From Nocardioidaceae bacterium (GTDB lineage: Bacteria > Actinomycetota > Actinomycetes > Propionibacteriales > Nocardioidaceae): a DNA stretch of 10,488 nucleotides. A program made the translations under genes and the position numbers. Below, one piece after another: positions 5,740-10,488 of this stretch. Each line of letters starts with the position of its first letter. Position 1 is the first letter of the stretch. The stretch lies in the NCBI GenBank assembly GCA_020438665.1, contig JAGQUE010000386.1, positions 1 to 10,488 on the forward strand, given 5' to 3'. The notes under the pieces were generated by a model, which saw only the letters and a list, made by a program, of their open reading frames with translations, did no database searches and was not told the origin of the DNA.

Positions 5740-7201
5740 AGGCGGGGCGGAAGGAGTCGTGGGCCGGGGGCGGGTCGTGGCGGAGCATGACGTGGTGGGT
5801 GACGGTGTAGTCGAGCACCGCCTCATGGCTCATGTCCTTGCCGAAGCCGCTGGCCTTGACTCCACCGTGGGGAGCCTCCGAGGCGATCGGCAGGTGGTCG
5901 TTGACCCAGGTGACGCCGGCCTCGATCCGGTGGGCGACCCGCAGCGCCCGCTGGACGTCGCGGGTCCAGACCGACGACGCGAGGCCATAGGCGTTGTCGT
6001 TGGCCAGCGCCACCGCCTCGTCCTCGTCGTCGAAGGGGAGGCAGACGAGCACGGGCCCGAAGACCTCGTCCTGCACGATCTCAGCCGACTGCGCCACGCC
6101 CGTGACGAGCGTCGGCGGATAGGCGAAGCCGTCCCCGGCCGGGATCTGGCCGCCGGTCACGACCCGGCCGCCCGCCTCGACGGCGCGGGTGACGAACCCG
6201 TGCACCCGGTCGCGGTGCTCGGCGCTGATGAGCGGGCCGATGTCGGTGGCCGGGTCGTCGGGCGCGCCGACCCGGATCGCCGCGAGCCGCTCGGCGAGGG
6301 CCGCGACGACCTCGTCGAAGGCCGGCCGCTCGATATAGACGCGCGTGGCCGCGGTGCAGTCCTGGCCGGAGTTGTAGGTCGCGCCCAAAGCGAGCCCCTG
6401 CGTCACCGCGGCGACGTCGGCGTCTGCGAACACCAGCGCCGGTGCCTTGCCGCCGAGCTCGAGGTGCAGCCGCTTGGTCGACGGTGCAGCCGCCGACATC
6501 ACCGCCCGCCCCGCGCGCGACGACCCGGTGATCGACACCATCGCGACCCGGGGGTGCTCCACCAGGGCCGAGCCGATGTCGGCGCCGCCGGTGACGACGT
6601 TGAGGACACCGGGCGGCAGCCCCGCCTCGACCGCGATCTCGGCCAGCCGCAGCGTCGACGACGGGGTCTGCGGGGCCGGTTTGAGGACCACGGTGTTGCC
6701 TGCGGCCAGCGCGGGGCCGAGCTTCCAGATCGCCATGATGAACGGGAAGTTCCACGGCGCGATGCCCCCCACCACGCCGACCGGCCGGCGGACCAGCAGC
6801 GACGTATAGCCCGTCGACAGCACCCCGGCCCCCGACCCGTCGAGCGAGCGCGCCGCCCCCGCGAAGAAGCGCAGGTTGTCGACGCCGAAGGGCAGCTCGC
6901 CGTCGGCGAAGACGGCGCGCGGCTTGCCGGTCTCGCGCACCTCGAGGTCGACCAGGTCCGTCGCGGCGGCAAGCGCCTCGGCCACGCGCGCCAGCACGGT
7001 CGCGCGGTCGCCCGGCGTACGGGCGGCCCACGAGGGGTACGCCGCAGCCGCGGCCGCCACGGCGTCGGCTACGTCGGCCACCGAGGCCTGGCTGACGATG
7101 GCCGACACGTGCCCCGTGGCCGGATCGACCAGCGAGGCCGGCTCACCCGAGCCTGGCCGCCGCACGCCGTCGACGAACACGCCATCGATCAGGTTGGTCA
7201 C
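5738..7201 (-). CDS. Aldehyde dehydrogenase, probably gamma-aminobutyraldehyde dehydrogenase
   Basis: This full-length 487-residue NAD(P)+-dependent aldehyde dehydrogenase turns an aldehyde into its acid. In this operon the likely substrate is gamma-aminobutyraldehyde, or its gamma-glutamyl form, from polyamine oxidation. All catalytic elements are present: APWNFP (148-153) with the oxyanion Asn151, VVLKPA with Lys174, HLELGGKAP with general base Glu248, GQDC with nucleophile Cys282, EVFGPV with Glu379, and GVKASGFGKD near the C-terminus. The sequence YNSGQDCTAATRVY is like that of the aminobutyraldehyde/betaine aldehyde dehydrogenase branch. After Lys174 the chain reads P-A-P-Q; the Glu that binds the adenosine ribose in NAD-preferring enzymes is Pro177 here, so NADP+ use is possible. 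GTG 7201 lies 18 nt after the FAD oxidoreductase stop, with an AAAGG motif upstream. It is the last gene of the operon. Substrate is inferred from context. Confidence 0.92.
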   Translation of the reverse strand: MTNLIDGVFVDGVRRPGSGEPASLVDPATGHVSAIVSQASVADVADAVAAAAAAYPSWAARTPGDRATVLARVAEALAAATDLVDLEVRETGKPRAVFADGELPFGVDNLRFFAGAARSLDGSGAGVLSTGYTSLLVRRPVGVVGGIAPWNFPFIMAIWKLGPALAAGNTVVLKPAPQTPSSTLRLAEIAVEAGLPPGVLNVVTGGADIGSALVEHPRVAMVSITGSSRAGRAVMSAAAPSTKRLHLELGGKAPALVFADADVAAVTQGLALGATYNSGQDCTAATRVYIERPAFDEVVAALAERLAAIRVGAPDDPATDIGPLISAEHRDRVHGFVTRAVEAGGRVVTGGQIPAGDGFAYPPTLVTGVAQSAEIVQDEVFGPVLVCLPFDDEDEAVALANDNAYGLASSVWTRDVQRALRVAHRIEAGVTWVNDHLPIASEAPHGGVKASGFGKDMSHEAVLDYTVTHHVMLRHDPPPAHDSFRPA

Positions 7202-7219
7202 GAGGAAGGCCTTTCGTGG

Positions 7220-8593
7220 TCAGGAGTTGAAGCCGACACCGAAGCGGTCGAGCAGCCGCAGCCACGGCCCTCGGCGCCCGGTCACGTCCTCACGGGCCAG
7301 GGCGGCCCGGGTCGCCTGGACGGCGACATAGCGCAGCGGCTCGGGCGGGAACGGCACCGGCGCCTTGGTCAGGAACGCCGGCGCTCCTCCGCCGTCGAGC
7401 AGGTCGGCCACGGCGCCCGCGGCGAAGCGCGAGTAGGCGACGCCGAGCCCGGTGAAGCCGACGGCGTGGGCGATGGAGCCGCTTCGGTCGAGCCCGAGAT
7501 AGGGCACGAAGCGCGAGGTGGTGTCGATCAGCCCGGCCCACCGGTGGGTGAAGCGGATGCCGTCGAGCTGGGGGAAGGTCTCCACGAACTGGCGCGCCAA
7601 CAGCCGGTGGGAGGCGTCGCGCTGCTCGCGTGCGGCCGATGTCGACGACCCGAAGTAGTAGATCGCGTCATAGCCGCCCCAGAGGATGCGGCCCTCCGGC
7701 AGCGGCCGGTAGTAGTGGAACTGGTTGCCGGCGTCGGTCAGCCCCTGCCGCTCGGCCCAGCCGAGCACGGCCCACTGGTGGTCGGTGAGCGGCTCGGTGA
7801 CGAGCACGTGGTCATAGACGGGCACGACGTACTTCCGCAGCCGTCGCGTCGGCGCGGGATAGGCGTTGGTCGCGAGCACGATCCGGCGTGCCGTGACCCG
7901 GCCGTGGGCGGTCGCGGCGACACCAGGGGACACCGACGTGATCGGCGTCCTCTCGTGCAGGCGAACGCCGAGCCGCAGCGCCCAGTCACGCAGCCCGTGG
8001 GCGAGGGCGACCGGGTCGAGCAGCCCGCCGCCGCTGCGCACCCGCAGCCCGGCCAGATAGGTCGGGGAGTCGACGTCGGCGCGGACCCCGGCCGCGTCGA
8101 GGACCGTGACGTCCTCGCCGTGGGCGGCCATCAGCTCGGCCAGCGGGACCAGCGACGCCGCCTCGTGGGGCGTGGTCGCGACGACGGTCTTGCCGGTGAG
8201 CCGCAGGTCGGCGGAGATGCCCTGCTCGTCGAGGTCGGCGGCGAGGCCTCGCAGGTTGGCGCGGCCGAGCTCGAGCAGCTCCTCGATCTGGTCGGGCCAC
8301 AGCGCGAGCCCGTGGCTGAGGCCGTGGGTGAGGCTCTCGGAGATGAAGCCGCCGTTGCGGCCCGTCGCCCCATGGCCGACGTGCTCGGCCTCGACGAGGA
8401 CCACGTCCTGCTCGGGGTGACGACGTTTGACGGTGATCGCCGACCACAGCCCGGTGAATCCGCCGCCCACGACGAGGACGTCGGCGGCGGTGTCACCGAC
8501 GAGCGGCTCGGTGGTCGGCCCGACGCCGTGGCGGTCGTGCCAGTAGGAGCCCGGTCGCGCCTCGGCGAGCGGGTCGGCACCCAGCTGGGTCAT
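7220..8593 (-). CDS. FAD-dependent amine oxidoreductase (PuuB-like)
   Basis: This 457-residue flavoprotein is of the DAO/GlpD-like fold used by gamma-glutamylputrescine oxidase. It should oxidise an amine, probably putrescine or gamma-glutamylputrescine, to the aldehyde with release of ammonia and transfer of electrons from FAD to O2. The dinucleotide-binding motif is [10 protein letters not shown] (39-48), followed by LVEAE (66-70), whose Glu68 would hold the FAD ribose, and the family signature GATGRNGG (75-82). A second FAD contact ([11 protein letters not shown]) and a C-terminal [10 protein letters not shown]...[15 protein letters not shown] segment fit the same family. ATG 8593 shares ATGA with the stop of the upstream ATPase gene (4-nt overlap), and GGGGGTG lies about 8 nt before it; an alternative start at 8623 would overlap more and adds nothing recognisable. 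The adjacent aldehyde dehydrogenase would consume the product. The exact amine cannot be read from sequence. Confidence 0.9.
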   Translation of the reverse strand: MTQLGADPLAEARPGSYWHDRHGVGPTTEPLVGDTAADVLVVGGGFTGLWSAITVKRRHPEQDVVLVEAEHVGHGATGRNGGFISESLTHGLSHGLALWPDQIEELLELGRANLRGLAADLDEQGISADLRLTGKTVVATTPHEAASLVPLAELMAAHGEDVTVLDAAGVRADVDSPTYLAGLRVRSGGGLLDPVALAHGLRDWALRLGVRLHERTPITSVSPGVAATAHGRVTARRIVLATNAYPAPTRRLRKYVVPVYDHVLVTEPLTDHQWAVLGWAERQGLTDAGNQFHYYRPLPEGRILWGGYDAIYYFGSSTSAAREQRDASHRLLARQFVETFPQLDGIRFTHRWAGLIDTTSRFVPYLGLDRSGSIAHAVGFTGLGVAYSRFAAGAVADLLDGGGAPAFLTKAPVPFPPEPLRYVAVQATRAALAREDVTGRRGPWLRLLDRFGVGFNS

Positions 8594-9633
8594 GACACGA
8601 GCACCCCCATGGCCGGGTCCCACGAGAGCGACACCTCGGCGCCGCGCTCGACGGTCGGGAACCCCGGCTGGGTGACCAGCAACGGCTGGCCGGAGGCGGT
8701 CGCGACGTCTCGCGGCGCGACGGCGATCGTCGACGTGCCGCCGGCGAACTGGGTCTCGAGGACGGTCCCGGACACCACGCCAGCGTCGGAGATCCGCATC
8801 TGCTCGGGGCGTACGACGAGGAACCGGCCCTCGCCGTGTCCGGGCAGCGTCCGCTCGCCGACCTTGAGACCGCCGGCGGTGGCGACTCCCTCGAAGAGGT
8901 TGCTCTTGCCGATGAACTCCGCCACGAACCGGTTGGCCGGTCGGACATAGAGCTCCTCGGGGGTGGCGACCTGCTGGACGCGGCCGTGGTCCATCACCGC
9001 GACGCGGTCGGCCATCGACAGCGCCTCCTCCTGGTCGTGGGTGACCATGACGAAGGTGATGCCGACCTCGTGCTGGAGCCGCTTGAGCTCCAGCTGCATC
9101 TGGGAGCGGACGTTGCGGTCGAGCGCCGACAGCGGCTCGTCGAGCAGCAGCAGCCGCGGGCGGTTGATGATCGCCCGGGCCAGTGCGACGCGCTGGCGCT
9201 GGCCGCCGGACAGCTGGCTCGGACGTCGCGAGGCCTGGCCGTGGAGCCCGACGATCTCGAGCACCTCGGCGACGCGACGGTCGATCTCGGACGTGGCGAC
9301 GCCGGCGCGCGCCGGGCCATAGCCGACGTTCTTGGCGACCGTCAGGTGGGGGAAGAGCGCATAGGACTGGAACATCATGTTGACCGGCCGCTGGTGCGCG
9401 GGGATCGCGAGCAGGTCGTCGCCGCCGAGCGTGATCGTTCCCTCGGTGGGGGTCTCGAAGCCGGCGAGCGAGCGCAGCAGCGTGGTCTTGCCGCAGCCCG
9501 ACGGCCCCAGTAGCGCGAAGAACTCCTGGTCGCCGATGTCGAGCGAGACGTCGTCGAGCGCACGCACGTCGCCGTACGACGCGCCGACGCCGCGGATCGC
9601 CACCAGTGGGTCGGTGGGTGCCGGCTCAGTCAC
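8590..9633 (-). CDS. potA: Polyamine ABC transporter ATP-binding protein (PotA-type)
   Basis: This 347-residue ATPase powers an ABC importer at the inner face of the membrane. It shows Walker [10 protein letters not shown] (43-51), Q-loop Gln89 ([17 protein letters not shown]), signature [14 protein letters not shown] (141-154), Walker [13 protein letters not shown] (161-172) and the H-loop His199 ([10 protein letters not shown]). Residues ~240-347 form a TOBE-type regulatory domain ([33 protein letters not shown]). The ATPase-plus-TOBE layout with a [12 protein letters not shown] block is that of the spermidine/putrescine and related importers. PotA is preferred because the flanking genes are a PotC-like permease and polyamine-degrading enzymes. 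GTG 9633 overlaps the permease stop by 8 nt and has AGGAG about 8 nt upstream. All residues needed for ATP hydrolysis are intact. Confidence 0.92.
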   Translation of the reverse strand: MTEPAPTDPLVAIRGVGASYGDVRALDDVSLDIGDQEFFALLGPSGCGKTTLLRSLAGFETPTEGTITLGGDDLLAIPAHQRPVNMMFQSYALFPHLTVAKNVGYGPARAGVATSEIDRRVAEVLEIVGLHGQASRRPSQLSGGQRQRVALARAIINRPRLLLLDEPLSALDRNVRSQMQLELKRLQHEVGITFVMVTHDQEEALSMADRVAVMDHGRVQQVATPEELYVRPANRFVAEFIGKSNLFEGVATAGGLKVGERTLPGHGEGRFLVVRPEQMRISDAGVVSGTVLETQFAGGTSTIAVAPRDVATASGQPLLVTQPGFPTVERGAEVSLSWDPAMGVLVS

Positions 9634-10408
9634 GGGGCTTCTCCTGTCGTCCGACCGCCCAGGCGGCGACGACCACGGCGCTCATGCTGACGAGCAGCAG
9701 GATCGTGGCCAGGGCGTTGATCTCGGGGGTGACGCCGAAGCGCACCCGTGAATAGATCTCGATGGGGAGGGTCGGGCTGGTGGGCCCGTTGGTGAAGAAC
9801 GCGATCACGAACTCGTCGATCGAGAGCGTGAAGCTCAGCAGCGCACCGGCGAGCACCGCCGGTGAGATCGACGGCAGCGTGATGCGGAGGAAGGTGGTGA
9901 ACCAGCCGGCACCGAGGTCGGTGGAGGCCTCCTCGAGGGAGGAGTCGAGCTGGATCAGCCGCGCCCGCACGATCGCGACGACGAACGCCGTCCCGAACGC
10001 CGCGTGGGCGATGGCAACCGTCCCGAGTCCGAGCGGCAGCCCGACCGCGGTGAAGAACGCGAGCAGTCCGATCGCCAGCATCAGGTCGGGCAGGATCGCG
10101 GGCGCCATCACCAGCGAGTCGAGCGCGGTCGACCGCGTGAAGCGGACCAGGCCGACGGCGACCATCGTGCCGAGCACCGTCGACATCACCATGGCGCCGA
10201 CGCCGACGAGCAGCGAGTTGAGCAGGGCGTGCCCGATGTCGGGGTCGCGGAACAGCTCGGGATACCAGCGCAGCGACAGGCCCTTGAAGTTGAGTGCGGA
10301 CTTGCCGCTGTTGAACGACATGAACACCAGCGCGGCGATCGGGACATAGAGGAAAGCCCCGACGACGCCGAGCGGCACCCACAGCCAGCCGAATCCCTGA
10401 CGGGCCAA
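9626..10408 (-). CDS. potC: Polyamine ABC transporter permease (PotC-type)
   Basis: This ~260-residue integral membrane subunit forms half of the substrate channel. About six membrane segments are visible, at roughly 8-30, 62-88, 98-122, 128-147, 182-205 and 231-252. The EAA coupling loop that contacts the ATPase lies at ~159-179 ([11 protein letters not shown]...LRITLP). The stretch [44 protein letters not shown] follows the PotC pattern closely, so the substrate is likely putrescine or spermidine. The start is uncertain. TTG 10408 is the first permitted start after an in-frame TGA at 10454-10456, but it has no good ribosome-binding site and sits inside a 15-bp tandem repeat. GTG 10378 is a shorter option. 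GTG 10486, beyond the TGA, would overlap an upstream stop in the classic GTGA way and may be the ancestral start. The partner permease PotB should lie just beyond the right edge. Confidence 0.87.
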   Translation of the reverse strand: MARQGFGWLWVPLGVVGAFLYVPIAALVFMSFNSGKSALNFKGLSLRWYPELFRDPDIGHALLNSLLVGVGAMVMSTVLGTMVAVGLVRFTRSTALDSLVMAPAILPDLMLAIGLLAFFTAVGLPLGLGTVAIAHAAFGTAFVVAIVRARLIQLDSSLEEASTDLGAGWFTTFLRITLPSISPAVLAGALLSFTLSIDEFVIAFFTNGPTSPTLPIEIYSRVRFGVTPEINALATILLLVSMSAVVVAAWAVGRQEKPRD

Positions 10409-10468
10409 TCCCGGAGGGCACGATCGCTGACGGCCCGATCCCTGACGGCCCAGTCACTGACGGCCCAG
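10394..10468 (-). repeat. Five 15-bp tandem units at the 5' end of potC
   Basis: Read on the minus strand, units close to CTGGGCCGTCAGGGA lie at 10468-10454, 10453-10439, 10438-10424, 10423-10409 (degenerate) and 10408-10394. In the potC frame they read LGRQ-stop, LGRQG, SGRQR, SCPPG and LARQG, running directly into FGWLW of the permease. A sixth, diverged copy (CGG CAG GGG) may precede them. The period is a multiple of three, so the frame is preserved, but the first unit has TGA where the others have GGA or CGA. Replication slippage is the likely origin. Confidence 0.85.
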
Positions 10469-10482
10469 CCCCTGCCGGCGGG

Positions 10483-10488
10483 TCACCC
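10483..10488 (-). CDS. Possible last codon and stop of an upstream gene (potB expected)
   Basis: On the minus strand the edge reads GGG TGA. The stop at 10485-10483 shares GTGA with a GTG codon at 10486-10484 that is in frame with potC, the usual junction of coupled genes in this operon. The identity as potB is inferred only from gene order in polyamine transporters; nothing of its protein is visible. Confidence 0.3.
   Translation of the reverse strand, partial: G

Noticed and set aside
5759..8950. A plus-strand open frame of more than 1000 codons, antisense to the polyamine operon
   Set aside because: Its translation is low-complexity Arg/Gly/Asp/Val-rich sequence without domains. It is the expected antisense shadow of GC-rich codons in genes with clear conserved motifs on the other strand.
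9630..10457. An overlapping minus-strand frame starting with repeated GPSGI pentapeptides
   Set aside because: Beyond the repeats it becomes Arg-rich shadow sequence of potC, with no family features. The potC frame carries the EAA loop and membrane segments.
10394..10468. A CRISPR-like reading of the 15-bp repeats
   Set aside because: The units are adjacent with no spacers, are too short, and follow the codon phase of potC, so they are a coding tandem repeat.
1..10488. tRNA, rRNA, transposase, phage or attachment-site signals
   Set aside because: I saw no cloverleaf, rRNA or recombinase-like sequence and no flanking direct repeats. Apart from the large palindrome, nothing suggests a mobile element.

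Overview
The window is uniformly GC-rich, with actinobacterial gene style: GTG and TTG starts, tightly overlapping genes, Ala/Arg-rich proteins and antisense frames that stay open for long stretches. The gene families would fit a Nocardioides-like member of the Propionibacteriales. That placement is an inference from style and gene content; there is no rRNA or other taxonomic marker here.

Region 1 (1-595) holds the 3' end of the replicative helicase gene dnaB. It is followed by an intergenic stretch with a 48-bp perfect palindrome inside a roughly 90-bp imperfect inverted repeat, and then a second hairpin. The genes on either side converge, so both structures probably act as terminators, although the large one is unusually long and symmetric.

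Region 2 (596-3375) is on the minus strand. Its upstream gene encodes an ECF sigma factor fused to a zinc-finger anti-sigma-like domain, one or two membrane segments, a Pro/Ser/Thr-rich stalk and an extracytoplasmic beta-type domain. Downstream of it is a small secreted protein with an N-A-D-K-x-D-G motif. The pair looks like a one-protein envelope-sensing regulator with a possible exported target or partner. About 370 bp upstream of the sigma gene carry no convincing gene.

Region 3 (3376-5737) has two divergent genes separated by 72 bp. One encodes a DUF1905-YdeI/OmdA protein (minus strand). The other encodes a protein of about 595 residues that I do not recognise, with a CxxC motif and a long Pro/Ala-rich tail (plus strand). 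Both starts sit 6-7 nt after a -10-like hexamer, so both mRNAs may be leaderless. A hairpin at about 5707-5739 separates the unknown gene from the convergent operon beyond it.

Region 4 (5738-10488) is a minus-strand polyamine uptake and catabolism operon, transcribed in the order PotC-type permease, PotA-type ATPase, PuuB-type FAD amine oxidoreductase, aldehyde dehydrogenase. Genes overlap by 8 and 4 nt or are 18 nt apart, which indicates co-transcription and translational coupling. The permease subunit PotB and the binding protein PotD would be expected to the right, outside the window. The role implied is import of putrescine or spermidine, oxidation of the amine to an aldehyde, and oxidation of that to the acid (GABA or its gamma-glutamyl form).

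The most unusual local feature is the 5' end of the permease gene. Five 15-bp tandem units lie between a well-placed GTG (sharing GTGA with an upstream stop) and the conserved coding region, and the first unit carries an in-frame TGA. I found no CRISPR array, tRNA, rRNA, insertion sequence or phage gene.
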